From assembly GCA_015257485.1 (NCBI GenBank), contig JABZKC010000002.1, positions 1 through 61,895 on the forward strand: a stretch of DNA of 61,895 bases, given 5' to 3'. Position 1 is the first letter of the stretch. The number at the start of each line of letters is the position of its first letter. Below, piece after piece: positions 33,246 to 42,681 of this stretch. The translations under genes were made by a program, and so were the position numbers. Origin of the DNA: Nanosynbacter sp. (GTDB taxonomy: Bacteria; Patescibacteriota; Saccharimonadia; Saccharimonadales; Saccharimonadaceae). The notes under the pieces were generated by a model. The model saw only the letters and a program-made list of their open reading frames with translations. It did no database searches and was not told the DNA's origin.

Positions 33246-34793
33246 ATGAAACAAAAAACTTACCAAGAAGAAATCGGCGCCATTATTACCAATCTGCGTC
33301 GTGAAAAAGGTATCACTCAGGGTGAACTCGCGAAGATGATCGGTACTTCTCAGTCTGCTGTTCATCGTATTGAAAAAGGTGATCAAAATACTTCTCTCGA
33401 AATGATTAAGAAAATTTCCTCTGCGCTCGGTCATCAGATTTTGGCCGTCAGCGACTCCTCTTTTCAGTCTTATCGCATCAATGGTGGTAAGACGCTCAGT
33501 GGCTCCATTACGATTAATTCTTCTAAAAATGCTGGTGTAGCCCTACTTTGCGCAGCGCTTCTTAATCGTGGCCGCACCACACTTAAGAAACTTGCCCGTA
33601 TCGAAGAGGTTTTTCGTATTATCGAAGTGCTTGAATCGATCGGTGTGAAGTGTCGCTGGGTCAATCGCCAAAAAGATTTGGAGATTACTCCTCCTCGTGA
33701 GCTTAAACTTGATCAAATGGATCTCGCTGCCGCCCGTAAGACTCGCTCAGTTCTTATGTTGATGGGCCCACTCCTCCATTTTTACGAGAAATTTGCCTTG
33801 CCTTATGCTGGTGGTTGTTCTCTTGGCACCCGCACCGTGGAGCCACATCTTCGCGCTCTTTCAGTTTTTGGCTTAAATGTCGATGCCACCACTCATACCG
33901 GTTTTTACGAGGCTAAGGTAGATCAAAAAGTGCTTCACGATGAATCAGGGAAACGTATCGTTCTGATCGAGCGTGGCGATACTGTGACGGAGAATATTCT
34001 CATGGCCGCTGCGCTTTATCCAGGTCAAACCACCATCGTTGGCGCTTCACCGAACTACATGGTGCAAGATGTTTGTTTCTTCTTGCAGGACCTCGGGGTT
34101 AAAATTGAGGGAATCGGCACCACTACGCTTGTGGTGCGTGGCCAAAAGTGCATTGATAAGGATGTGGAATATTATCCTAGCGAAGACCCGATCGAAGCTA
34201 TGTCTTTCTTGGCAGCTGGCTTGGTTACCAAATCCGAAATTACCATTACGCGTGCCCCGATTGAATTTCTCGAAATTGAGCTCGAAGTCCTGCGTTCTAT
34301 GCACGCGAAAATTGAACGCTCTGAGGAGTACTTCTCTTATAATGGTCGTACCCGTCTAGTCGATTTGCATATTTTGAAATCCAACCTAGTAGCACCAGCT
34401 GATAAAATTCATCCGATGCCATTTCCGGGTCTCAATATTGATAGCCTCCCGTTCTTCACCGTGATCGCCGCCATGGCTAAAGGCCGCACCTTGATTCATG
34501 ACTGGGTTTTTGAAAATCGTGCGATTTATTCCACTTACCTTACCAACCTAAACGCCAAGGTAGAATTACTCGACGCCCATCGTTTTTACGTCTCTGGCCC
34601 GACTAATTGGCGTGCGGCTGAACTCGTTTCACCTCCAGCTCTTCGTCCAGCCGTAGTTCTACTTCTTGGTATGTTGGCTGCCCCTGGCGTCTCTATCTTG
34701 CGCAATGTTTATTCCATTAACCGCGGTTACCAAGATTTTGCCCGTCGCCTCAATCACTTGGGCGCCGACGTTAAACCGTTGGTTGGCATCTAG
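33246..34793 (+). CDS. murA: XRE helix-turn-helix fused to MurA
   Basis: 515 residues. Residues 1-68 form an XRE-type DNA-binding domain (LRREKGITQGELAKMIGTS, QSAVHRIEKGDQNTS). The remainder is an EPSP-synthase-fold UDP-GlcNAc enolpyruvyl transferase: SKNAGVALLCAALL, AGGCSLGTRTVEPH with Cys191 at the place of the catalytic, fosfomycin-sensitive Cys, and PFPGLNIDSLPFF. It commits UDP-GlcNAc to peptidoglycan, one step before MurB. The DNA-binding domain suggests that the enzyme may also sense or regulate, perhaps itself. One continuous frame, so it is a true fusion. Confidence 0.92.
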   Translation: MKQKTYQEEIGAIITNLRREKGITQGELAKMIGTSQSAVHRIEKGDQNTSLEMIKKISSALGHQILAVSDSSFQSYRINGGKTLSGSITINSSKNAGVALLCAALLNRGRTTLKKLARIEEVFRIIEVLESIGVKCRWVNRQKDLEITPPRELKLDQMDLAAARKTRSVLMLMGPLLHFYEKFALPYAGGCSLGTRTVEPHLRALSVFGLNVDATTHTGFYEAKVDQKVLHDESGKRIVLIERGDTVTENILMAAALYPGQTTIVGASPNYMVQDVCFFLQDLGVKIEGIGTTTLVVRGQKCIDKDVEYYPSEDPIEAMSFLAAGLVTKSEITITRAPIEFLEIELEVLRSMHAKIERSEEYFSYNGRTRLVDLHILKSNLVAPADKIHPMPFPGLNIDSLPFFTVIAAMAKGRTLIHDWVFENRAIYSTYLTNLNAKVELLDAHRFYVSGPTNWRAAELVSPPALRPAVVLLLGMLAAPGVSILRNVYSINRGYQDFARRLNHLGADVKPLVGI

Positions 34794-34877
34794 GCTCTGA
34801 CGTCCAGCCTTTGGTTATTACTAGGCCCCCTAGTCAGGTGCTTCTTAGTTAAAAATACCAGGCCCATTGCAGTCTAA

Positions 34878-34911
34878 AAATATCAGGTTCCGCGTGGCCT
34901 GATATTTCTTT
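34878..34911 (+). terminator. HTH-murA terminator
   Basis: AAATATCAGG and CCTGATATTT around a 10-base loop, followed by CTTT. It abuts the next promoter at 34914. Confidence 0.65.
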
Positions 34912-34913
34912 GC

Positions 34914-34919
34914 TATAAT
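34914..34919 (+). promoter_or_regulatory. -10 box, leaderless type
   Basis: TATAAT ends seven bases before ATG 34927. Confidence 0.6.
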
Positions 34920-34926
34920 AAAGGTA

Positions 34927-35748
34927 ATGCTTAATAATATTCAGCAAAATTTCAAGCGCTTCAAAATTCGTCATCTTCTGGCGCTGATTTTCTTGTTTGT
35001 CGTGGCCCTGCTTGCTGGTTTTATTAGTCAAGCCAACCAGACTTTTATGAATGCCAATTTTGTCAAAAAATATTTTAGCGAAAACCCTACTTACTATGCG
35101 ATCAAAGTATCACAAACTAAAACTGCCATCATCGATCGCTTTTATGGCTCAGGCAATCAGGAGTTTACCAGCACTATGAATTCGGAGATTGTTAATTTCG
35201 CGCAAAATCTTCCGGATAATCAAATCATGCCAGGCGAAGTTATGTATAATCTTCAGACTTTGCAAAATAATTTTCCGAAAATTCTCAGCCAGCTGATTTT
35301 GCCAGAGGAATATCAAAAATATCAGAATCTCATCATCGATAATATTTATCAAATTCCTAGCAATATTGATCTCGAACAAACCCTGATGGATAATTTTTCT
35401 GCCAAGATTGATCACTCTCTCGCGGAGTCTGGTCAATCGATTAATCCCGCCGTGTTAAATGCCACTACGCATTATATTGTGCAAGTTTACCTGGGCCAAC
35501 TCACCATGCACGATACCATTCATGAGATAAAGCAAAATTTTGAAATCACCAAGAAATACATGGATATTCTCACTCTGATTATCTTGATTAGTCTCCTTAC
35601 CCTAATTGTGCTAAATTATTTCCTCTACGATTTAATGGGATGGCGCATTTTTATTTTTACTATCACGTTATTACTTTTTCTCGCCAGTTATCTCGCTTCA
35701 ATGTCTATCTGTCAGCAAATGATTCAGCGGATATTTGTCATTAAGTAG
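34927..35748 (+). CDS. Two- to three-helix membrane protein
   Basis: 273 residues, not recognised. One membrane helix near residues 18-36 (LALIFLFVVALLAGFI), a helical extracellular domain of about 170 residues rich in Asn, Gln and Ile, then two C-terminal helices (about 218-260) and a short basic end. The layout (helix, ectodomain, two helices) is reminiscent of small sensor or septum proteins, but no family is assigned. It is 14 bases ahead of pcrA, which has its own -10 box. Confidence 0.7.
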   Translation: MLNNIQQNFKRFKIRHLLALIFLFVVALLAGFISQANQTFMNANFVKKYFSENPTYYAIKVSQTKTAIIDRFYGSGNQEFTSTMNSEIVNFAQNLPDNQIMPGEVMYNLQTLQNNFPKILSQLILPEEYQKYQNLIIDNIYQIPSNIDLEQTLMDNFSAKIDHSLAESGQSINPAVLNATTHYIVQVYLGQLTMHDTIHEIKQNFEITKKYMDILTLIILISLLTLIVLNYFLYDLMGWRIFIFTITLLLFLASYLASMSICQQMIQRIFVIK

Positions 35749-35750
35749 CG

Positions 35751-35756
35751 TATAAT
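35751..35756 (+). promoter_or_regulatory. -10 box of pcrA, leaderless type
   Basis: TATAAT ends six bases before ATG 35763 and overlaps the end of the preceding gene region. Confidence 0.62.
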
Positions 35757-35762
35757 TAATCT

Positions 35763-37970
35763 ATGAATCTTTTTACCGCTGGATTAAATTCCGCCCAAGC
35801 TGACGCCGTCGAAACTCTTTCTGGGCCGCTCTTGATTTTGGCTGGTGCTGGTTCTGGTAAAACTAAAACTCTCACTCATCGTATCGCCAATCTGATTACT
35901 CATGGGATTTTACCTTCGCAAATTCTCGCGGTTACTTTTACTAATAAGGCGGCTAGGGAAATGCGCGAACGTCTTTTTCATCTCTTGAAACAAGCTTCAA
36001 AAGAAACTGAACAATATCCCGATAGCCTGAAATCTTTCTTCTCTTCCGACCTTTTCACCGCCACTGAGGTGCCGCGTAATTTTATGCCATTCATGGGAAC
36101 TTTTCACGGTATCTGTGTCAAAATTTTGCGCATGGAAGCCGAGAATCTCCACCTTGATCGTAATTTCCTGATTTATGATACTTCTGATCAGGAAGCTCTC
36201 ATCAAGCGTGCGATTAAAAACCTCCGATTTGAAGATAAAAATCTCCGTCCGAAAACTATTCAAAGTACTATTTCCAGTTCGAAAAATGCCGGTGTCTTGC
36301 CGGAGGAATATGAGGCTTCTGCCAGTTACCCTCAGCAGAAAAATATCGCCAAAGTTTTCTTTGAATATGAAAAATTGAAGGCTGCTGCCTCTGCTCTCGA
36401 TTTTGACGATTTACTTTTGAAGACCGTGGAGCTTTTTGAGACCAATCCAGCCGTGCACCAAAAATGGCAGACTCGCTTCCGTCATATCTTGATCGATGAG
36501 TATCAGGATACCAATCATGTCCAATATCGTCTGATTAAGCTGCTCACTGGTCGTGAACAAAATATTTGCGTGGTGGGCGACGACTGGCAGTCAATTTACT
36601 CTTGGCGCGGCGCCGATTTTCGTAATATCTTGCATTTTGAGGCGGATTTTCCGGGCGCCAAAGTCATCAAGCTCGAACAAAATTATCGCAGTACCGGTAA
36701 TATTCTAAGAGCCGGACAGCAAATCATTGAGCATAATAAAACTAGAAGCTCCAAGGAGTTATTCACCGAATCTGGCGATGGTGAAAAGGTGGAAATTCAG
36801 GCTCTCAATGACGAATCGGCTGAAGCCAGTTTTGTGGCACTGAAAATCATCAATCTCCTAGCCAATGCCAAAAATGAAGTGAATAATTTCTCAGATTTTG
36901 CTGTGCTTTATCGTACCAACGCGCAGAGTTTCGCCCTAGAAAAAGCCCTGATTTCGCGTGATATTCCCTATAAGATTATCGGCGGCATTCGTTTCTACGA
37001 TCGTAAGGAAATTAAAGACGTTTTAGCTATTCTAAGGCTCGTGCTTAATCCGCGTGATCGTGTTTCTTTCGAGCGGGTGACGAAGAATGTCATTTCTGGC
37101 ATCGGTCCAGCTAGTTTGGAAAAAATCTATCTCGCCCTCGGTCTAGACGGTGCATTAACCGACCTGGATGCTGACCAAGTTCTCACTGGCAAGGCGAAAA
37201 ATAGTTTCTTGCGTCTGCAAAATTTTCTCAAGACTATCGACCGCACCGCTAATCCTTCGGAAATTATCACCGAAGTGATTAATTATTTCGATTTTGCCAA
37301 CCTCGTTGACGATGGCACTCCAGCCACTACTGAGCGCCAGGAAAATCTCGACGCTCTTGTCGGTAATACTAAAGATTTTGATACTCTCGAGGATTTTTTG
37401 GCCGACTCCGCCCTGATGTCTTCCTCAGATGAATCGACTCGTGATAATTCCGTCACCCTTATGACGCTCCACGCGGCCAAGGGCCTTGAATTTCCAGTCG
37501 TCTTCATCGTTGGTATGGAGGAAGGCCTTTTCCCAAGTTCTATGAGTTCCGATGAGGATAGCATTGAAGAGGAACGTCGTCTGGCCTACGTCGGTGTGAC
37601 TCGTGCCAAAAAGCGTCTCTTCCTTACTTTTACCTCCGTGAGATTCTTGCATGGCAAGTCCAATGTCAATACACCGTCCCGCTTCCTGGCCGAGCTTGGT
37701 TATCAACCAGATCTCTTTAATGAGTTTGCCGATAATAGCTTCGGTAGCAGCTACGGCAATGGTTTCAGTAATAATAACGGCAACAATTTCGGTAATAAAT
37801 TCAATCACAATCACGGTCGTAGTCGTAGTTTTGACGATGATTTCACTAATGATCCTTTCGATTCTTATGATAGTTATTCTGGACATTCAAAATCAAAATC
37901 TCAGCCAAACAAAAAATTCGACCCCTTCTATGATGATATATTCTACGACGATGAGGGAATCGATTTCTAA
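35763..37970 (+). CDS. pcrA: ATP-dependent DNA helicase UvrD/PcrA
   Basis: 735-residue SF1A helicase for repair and replication. Motifs: Q-motif LNSAQADAVE, Walker A AGAGSGKTKT (near 28), Ia VTFTNKAAREM, II ILIDEYQDTN, III GDDWQSIYSWRGA, IV LEQNYRST, V TLHAAKGLEFPVVFI and VI EERRLAYVGVTRAKKR. Residues after about 660 form an Asn/Gly/Asp-rich disordered tail in place of the usual RNA-polymerase-binding end. Leaderless-type promoter; closed by a terminator shared with rsmA. Confidence 0.95.
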   Translation: MNLFTAGLNSAQADAVETLSGPLLILAGAGSGKTKTLTHRIANLITHGILPSQILAVTFTNKAAREMRERLFHLLKQASKETEQYPDSLKSFFSSDLFTATEVPRNFMPFMGTFHGICVKILRMEAENLHLDRNFLIYDTSDQEALIKRAIKNLRFEDKNLRPKTIQSTISSSKNAGVLPEEYEASASYPQQKNIAKVFFEYEKLKAAASALDFDDLLLKTVELFETNPAVHQKWQTRFRHILIDEYQDTNHVQYRLIKLLTGREQNICVVGDDWQSIYSWRGADFRNILHFEADFPGAKVIKLEQNYRSTGNILRAGQQIIEHNKTRSSKELFTESGDGEKVEIQALNDESAEASFVALKIINLLANAKNEVNNFSDFAVLYRTNAQSFALEKALISRDIPYKIIGGIRFYDRKEIKDVLAILRLVLNPRDRVSFERVTKNVISGIGPASLEKIYLALGLDGALTDLDADQVLTGKAKNSFLRLQNFLKTIDRTANPSEIITEVINYFDFANLVDDGTPATTERQENLDALVGNTKDFDTLEDFLADSALMSSSDESTRDNSVTLMTLHAAKGLEFPVVFIVGMEEGLFPSSMSSDEDSIEEERRLAYVGVTRAKKRLFLTFTSVRFLHGKSNVNTPSRFLAELGYQPDLFNEFADNSFGSSYGNGFSNNNGNNFGNKFNHNHGRSRSFDDDFTNDPFDSYDSYSGHSKSKSQPNKKFDPFYDDIFYDDEGIDF

Positions 37971-38001
37971 AAAAATAACCCTACTAGGGTCTATTTTTTT
38001 C
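37971..38001. terminator. Shared terminator of pcrA and rsmA
   Basis: ACCCT/AGGGT stem flanked by A and T runs on both strands, between the convergent genes. Confidence 0.7.
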
Positions 38002-38006
38002 TACAA

Positions 38007-38771
38007 TTATTTTTCTTTAATCTTATTTAGTAGTTTTTCATATTCTAATAAATCCAGGTTTGCTGGCCTTGCATCTAAGTCAATCCCAAGTTCTTCAAAA
38101 ATCTTCACGATTTCTTCACGACTACACCCGGTAAAATGTGGTAACATCCCTTGAAGTTTTTTGCGTGGATTTGCGAAGCACTGCTTCACGAATTTCAAAA
38201 CTTCTTCTGAGACTAAGGCTTTTTCTCGGGGATAAAATATTACCGAAGCTGAATCAACTTTTGGTGGTGGGGTGAAAAGTTCACGTTCCACGAAAATCCC
38301 CCCTTCTACCTCGGCATAATTTTGCACGAATAAAGTCAGAAACGAGTAGCGACCTTTTTCTTCAAGAATTCGATCCGCCACTTCCTTTTGCATCAGAAGT
38401 ACGATTTTTACCGGTTTTTTCTCGAGTAGTAATAATTTACGAATAATTGGGCTAGTGATATAGTAAGGAATATTTCCGACTACGGAAAATTCTCCAGCAA
38501 GTTGATTAAAATCAAAATCCAAAACATCGGCATTAATCACTTCCAGGTTTTTGCCAGGGAAGGAATTTGGTAAGTTGTGGGCCAATTTCTTATCAAATTC
38601 AATCGCCACGACTTTCGGAAAACGCCTGAGCAGCGAACTTGTCAGTGTACCGAGGCCCGGTCCAATTTCCACGCAGAAATTCACTTCACTTCTCGCGCTT
38701 TCGGCAATTTCTTCCAAAGTAAAACGATCTTTTAGCCAGTTCTGTCCCAGGGATTTTTTGTTCTGTAACAT
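38007..38771 (-). CDS. rsmA: 16S rRNA dimethyladenosine transferase
   Basis: Dimethylates two adjacent adenines near the 3' end of 16S rRNA during small-subunit maturation. 254 residues: SLGQNWLKD at the start, SAM-binding VEIGPGLGTLTSSL, then NADVLDFD and catalytic GNIPYYITSPI. AGGAG precedes the ATG. It starts nine bases after the Rpf-like gene and is probably cotranscribed with it. Confidence 0.95.
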   Translation of the reverse strand: MLQNKKSLGQNWLKDRFTLEEIAESARSEVNFCVEIGPGLGTLTSSLLRRFPKVVAIEFDKKLAHNLPNSFPGKNLEVINADVLDFDFNQLAGEFSVVGNIPYYITSPIIRKLLLLEKKPVKIVLLMQKEVADRILEEKGRYSFLTLFVQNYAEVEGGIFVERELFTPPPKVDSASVIFYPREKALVSEEVLKFVKQCFANPRKKLQGMLPHFTGCSREEIVKIFEELGIDLDARPANLDLLEYEKLLNKIKEK

Positions 38772-38780
38772 TGTTTTCTC

Positions 38781-39827
38781 CTAGTACCAGTGATGACTGC
38801 TCCAGAAAGCCCAGGCCTGACTCCAGCCACCGTAGCGTCCGGTCACATAGTCAATCATCCAGCGAATTTGCGTCACTGGATTAGTTTTCCAGTCGCTACC
38901 AGCTGAAGCCATCTTCGAGCCTGGAAGTGCCTGAGGGATACCATAAGCGCCTGATCCAGCATTAGTGGCATCATAACGACATCCTGATTCGCGCATAATT
39001 AAAGTCAAAGCTACGTAAAGGTCATTTTCTGAAACGCCCGCACTTCTGGCGTAATTTGCACAGGTTCCCCAATCTGGTGGAATGGATTTTTTACTACCAA
39101 CCTTGGTCACCCTAGCTACTGGCTGCTTAATAATATTAGTTGAAACTAACTCGCGTGAAACCTCCACGTTGTTTACCATATTAATCTTATAGATTGATTG
39201 CTTGCGACCTACCTCGCCCATAGTTTCAAGTTTGGTTTGACCCGTTGCTATACTTGCGTCATTCTCAGTTTTTTCTTCATAAGGAATTTCTTCTTCCACG
39301 GTTACTTCATGGCCACCCGTATGGGTCAGGCGATACTTTGTCGATAATCCAGCTTCCAAAATGTCGTGGTCAGCCACCTTGGTCACTACATCACCGTCAT
39401 AAACATTGAAACCCGCTTCCTTGAAAAGCGCTTTTTCATCCGTAGTCGCAGTCATTAAAAATACCGTCTTCTGTCCGTCACTCAAGGTAACGGGTTTAGC
39501 ACGGTAAATATTGATGCGATAATTATCAGAATTAATCCGTTCCGTACGGACAGGCTCCACCTTATCATAATTTTCTACGGCAATATTTGAGCGCTTCAAA
39601 GCTTCTTCGACGGTATTAGCGTTAGTTTTAATCGTCAAGGTTTTATTATCGGCAAAAAATGTCACATAATGCATATCCGAAATTTCTCCAGTATCTGGAT
39701 CTTTAGTTTCGGCAAAAGCCGAGCGGACTCTTGAAAAACCAAAGATTAATCCGGATAAAACTAGCAAAAAAGCGCTAAAAATATATAGCGTCTTATAAGT
39801 CTTGGCTATTTTGAAAGCACTACTCAC
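38781..39827 (-). CDS. Rpf-like secreted muralytic protein (DUF348-G5-lysozyme-like)
   Basis: 348 residues. N-terminal membrane/signal helix (about 12-32), two DUF348-like repeats (about 50-150, for example LTIKTNANTVEEALKRSNI), and a G5 domain (about 160-235, VTVEEEIPYEEKT). The C-terminal lysozyme-like domain has LTLIMRESGCRYDATN, in which Glu is the expected catalytic residue, followed by SGAYGIPQALPG and a Trp-rich end. Likely cleaves peptidoglycan for growth or host wall attack. The start is a GTG with TATAAT six bases before it, a leaderless GTG gene. Confidence 0.9.
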   Translation of the reverse strand: MSSAFKIAKTYKTLYIFSAFLLVLSGLIFGFSRVRSAFAETKDPDTGEISDMHYVTFFADNKTLTIKTNANTVEEALKRSNIAVENYDKVEPVRTERINSDNYRINIYRAKPVTLSDGQKTVFLMTATTDEKALFKEAGFNVYDGDVVTKVADHDILEAGLSTKYRLTHTGGHEVTVEEEIPYEEKTENDASIATGQTKLETMGEVGRKQSIYKINMVNNVEVSRELVSTNIIKQPVARVTKVGSKKSIPPDWGTCANYARSAGVSENDLYVALTLIMRESGCRYDATNAGSGAYGIPQALPGSKMASAGSDWKTNPVTQIRWMIDYVTGRYGGWSQAWAFWSSHHWY

Positions 39828-39833
39828 CTAATT

Positions 39834-39839
39834 ATTATA
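39834..39839 (-). promoter_or_regulatory. -10 box of the Rpf-like gene, leaderless GTG
   Basis: TATAAT on the minus strand ends six bases before GTG 39827. Confidence 0.62.
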
Positions 39840-39880
39840 GCATATCGTGATTTATTGATAAAGTTTACGCTAATTTATGA

Positions 39881-39886
39881 TAGAAT
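39881..39886 (+). promoter_or_regulatory. Extended -10 promoter
   Basis: TGaTAGAAT; predicted leader of about 28 bases with AAAGGA before ATG 39921. Divergent from the Rpf-like gene. Confidence 0.5.
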
Positions 39887-39920
39887 AAACTTAAGAGTTA
39901 TCACATAAAAAGGATGTTTC

Positions 39921-41072
39921 ATGAATCAAGCAGACAGCAGCGAAGACTTTGCTAATTTAATGGAAGAATTAAATAATTACACCCCCGAAAATAAATCTGA
40001 AAATACTAATTCTTCGACTCAAGCTCCCGAAGGTTTTTCAACTATTGGCTTAGATAAGCTTGATGCGGCTTCTGATGTTAATCAGCCAGTTACCATTGCT
40101 CCATCCGCTGACTTCGCTTCTTCCATGAATCAAACTGCTACTACTTCTGCTACAACCAAAAATTCAGACGAGCTAGCCGCACCTAGCCATACCCCACTTT
40201 CGCCACTGATGAATTTGGACGGTACGGAAAATACAGAGGCCATTAAGTCTGCCGAGGCCACTAAGGATTCTGCTTCTGACAGTGTTGATTTTACTAGAGA
40301 AGGCCACACCGACGATACCGAAAAGACCAAACATGAAAAATTCCTTGAAGACCAAGAAAAAAATCCGTTGAAAGCTGCCGAGCCAGTGCCAGGTTCCATC
40401 GGTAGTGCAGTTTCTTACCATGATTACGAAAAAGAGAAAAACGAAGAAGCTACCAAGGCGCAGAATCCGAAGAAGCTAGCACTTAAGCTTGATTCTAAAA
40501 TGATCGCCATTATTGCGATTGCGGGTGTTTTTGTCATTTTGGGTATTATTTTCTTGATCAATGCCCTGGGTAAGCAGCCTAAGAAATCTTCTCGCGCCAG
40601 TAATAAGAGCACCGTCGTTGCTAATGAAAATCAAATTCTTGAATGTACGTCAAAAGTTTCCGAGGAGAATAGCACTAAATATGGTGCCGCTTCAGGTGAA
40701 ATTACCAAAATTTTTACTTACAATCAAGGCTCTTTGTCTACTATTGAAATTCGTACGGTCTATGAATTCAGTTCTTCCGAGTCTGCCAAAACTGCTAAAG
40801 AGTCCATCGATTCTGAGAATCAACTCACCGATAAAAATGGTCGCACCGAAAAAACCGAAAATCATAAGACCACCACTTCTGGTCTTGACGGTAAAATCGT
40901 CTCTCTTTCGGTCACTGTAAAATCGGAAGACCTCGAAGCGTATCAGAAGACTGATGACTTTAAAAATCAAAGTTTCGCTACCGCCGACGCTGATGGTAAA
41001 CTCAATCTTTCGATTAATAATGTTCTCACTACTCAAAATCTCCAGGGTTTCTCTTGTAGTATTACCGAATAG
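39921..41072 (+). CDS. Single-pass membrane protein of unknown function
   Basis: 383 residues, not recognised. About 190 disordered, Ser/Thr/Asp-rich cytoplasmic residues precede one helix (about 194-216, MIAIIAIAGVFVILGIIFLI). An extracellular domain of about 160 residues has one Cys early (ILECTSKV) and one near the end (GFSCSITE), probably disulphide-paired. It resembles lipoprotein-like beta domains in architecture only. Closed by a terminator. Confidence 0.7.
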   Translation: MNQADSSEDFANLMEELNNYTPENKSENTNSSTQAPEGFSTIGLDKLDAASDVNQPVTIAPSADFASSMNQTATTSATTKNSDELAAPSHTPLSPLMNLDGTENTEAIKSAEATKDSASDSVDFTREGHTDDTEKTKHEKFLEDQEKNPLKAAEPVPGSIGSAVSYHDYEKEKNEEATKAQNPKKLALKLDSKMIAIIAIAGVFVILGIIFLINALGKQPKKSSRASNKSTVVANENQILECTSKVSEENSTKYGAASGEITKIFTYNQGSLSTIEIRTVYEFSSSESAKTAKESIDSENQLTDKNGRTEKTENHKTTTSGLDGKIVSLSVTVKSEDLEAYQKTDDFKNQSFATADADGKLNLSINNVLTTQNLQGFSCSITE

Positions 41073-41080
41073 AAGATTCA

Positions 41081-41107
41081 AAAGAGGCTTCCTGGCCTCT
41101 TTTTTTG
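41081..41107 (+). terminator. Intrinsic terminator
   Basis: AAAGAGGC-TTCCTG-GCCTCTTT with seven T following. Confidence 0.8.
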
Positions 41108-41131
41108 ATTGAGAAAATACTTGATTTTTGC

Positions 41132-41137
41132 TATAAT
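41132..41137 (+). promoter_or_regulatory. -10 box of metG
   Basis: TATAAT twelve bases before ATG 41150; the gap holds only a weak TAGGAAA, so the leader is very short. Confidence 0.5.
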
Positions 41138-41149
41138 TATTAGGAAATT

Positions 41150-42565
41150 ATGAAAAATATCTATATTACCACTGCCATACCTTATGTTAACGGTCTCCCA
41201 CATATCGGACACGCCGAAGATTATTTACTTGCTGATATTTATAAACGCTATCAGGAACTTCTGGGTAACTCTGTGCGTTTTCAGGCTGGTACTGACGAGC
41301 ATGGTAATAAAATTGAGAAAAAAGCTAAATCTCTTGGTATCGACACTCAGCAGTACGTTGACGATAATGCCAAAAAATTCCAAGAATTCATTGCGCGTTT
41401 TGATGTAAAATACACAGATTACATTCGTACTTCCGATCCAGAACACATGCAGCGCGTGCAAGAAATTTGGCAAAAACTTTCAAAACATATTTATACCGCC
41501 AGCTATGACGGTTGGTATTGTGAGGGCTGTGAAAGTTTCGTCACTGAAAAAGAATACGCCGAAAATCAAGGTATCTGTCCAGATCATCAAACGCCATACA
41601 ATCATCTTTCTGAATCAAATTATTATTTCCGCATCAGTGATTTTAAAGATGAAATTCGCGCCAAAATCGAAAGCGGTGAGATGCAGATTTTACCAGAATT
41701 TCGTAAAAATGAAATTTTGAAACTTCTAGCCGATGCGCCAGATGTTTCAATTTCACGCCCAAAGTCTCACCTCTCTTGGGGTATTCCAGTGCCAGGCGAC
41801 GATTCTCAGGTAATGTATGTCTGGATGGACGCTTTGACTAATTACATCACCGTGCTCGGTTACCCAGATCAGGATATTTCCAAGTTTTGGCCAGCCACTG
41901 TTAGCATCGTCGGTAAAGATATCCTACGTTTTCATGCTATTTTGTGGCCAGCGATTTTACTTGGCCTCGGTCTACCTCTCCCGAAGACTCTTCTTTCACA
42001 CGGCTTTATCTTGGCGGATGGTCAAAAAATGAGTAAGAGTATCGGTAATGTGGTGGACCCAATCAAGGTACTGGATAAACATGGCGTCGATGCCTTCCGT
42101 TATTTCTTCTCTCGCCATATCGATACCTTCCTTGATTCGGATTTTTCTTGGGAAAAATTTGAAAATGCCTATAATAATGAATTAGCCAATGATTACGGTA
42201 ACCTAGTTCAGCGCTTAGCCACGCTCTGCAAAAAGAATCAGGTCAGCCTCACGGACGCGCCGGTTCTTGAATTCACTCCAGAATGTCGTGAGTTGATGGA
42301 TAATTTTAACTTTTCTGGCGCTATTGATTATGCTTGGGGCCAGGTGCAATTAATTAATAAACATATCGAAGACCAGAAGCCATGGACTGTGGCTAAGACC
42401 GACCCAGAAGTCGCTAAACAAATTCTAGTTAATCTCGTGAATGAGCTTCTTATGGTTAATCACTTACTTAAACCATTCCTCCCAATCACCACTACGATTG
42501 AACAAATTTTTACGGCCTCCGAAATCACCCCACCAGCTACTCCGCTCTTTCCAAAGGAGCGTTAG
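41150..42565 (+). CDS. metG: Methionyl-tRNA synthetase
   Basis: Charges tRNA-Met for initiation and elongation. 471 residues: HIGH motif in YVNGLPHIGHAEDYL, a zinc knuckle CEGCESF followed by CPDHQTP (CxxC and CxxH, so the second pair ends in His), KMSKS in GQKMSKSIGN, and a compact helical anticodon domain with DQKPWTVAK. There is no C-terminal dimerisation (EMAP-like) domain, as in short bacterial forms. Confidence 0.95.
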   Translation: MKNIYITTAIPYVNGLPHIGHAEDYLLADIYKRYQELLGNSVRFQAGTDEHGNKIEKKAKSLGIDTQQYVDDNAKKFQEFIARFDVKYTDYIRTSDPEHMQRVQEIWQKLSKHIYTASYDGWYCEGCESFVTEKEYAENQGICPDHQTPYNHLSESNYYFRISDFKDEIRAKIESGEMQILPEFRKNEILKLLADAPDVSISRPKSHLSWGIPVPGDDSQVMYVWMDALTNYITVLGYPDQDISKFWPATVSIVGKDILRFHAILWPAILLGLGLPLPKTLLSHGFILADGQKMSKSIGNVVDPIKVLDKHGVDAFRYFFSRHIDTFLDSDFSWEKFENAYNNELANDYGNLVQRLATLCKKNQVSLTDAPVLEFTPECRELMDNFNFSGAIDYAWGQVQLINKHIEDQKPWTVAKTDPEVAKQILVNLVNELLMVNHLLKPFLPITTTIEQIFTASEITPPATPLFPKER

Positions 42566-42567
42566 AA

Positions 42568-42592
42568 AATAGCCCGTGATGGGCTATTTTTT
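42568..42592 (+). terminator. metG terminator
   Basis: AAATAGCCC-GTGAT-GGGCTATTTTTT. Confidence 0.85.
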
Positions 42593-42639
42593 GATATGTA
42601 ATATAAAGCTAAAAATCCTATCCGAAATATATCTATAAA

Positions 42640-42673
42640 AATAAGACCCTCGCGTGGGGGTCTTATTTAATTT
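42640..42673 (-). terminator. Aquaporin gene terminator
   Basis: AATAAGACCC (42640-42649) pairs with GGGTCTTATT (42658-42667), AT-rich on both sides. It faces the metG terminator. Confidence 0.75.
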
Positions 42674-42681
42674 GCTCCAGA

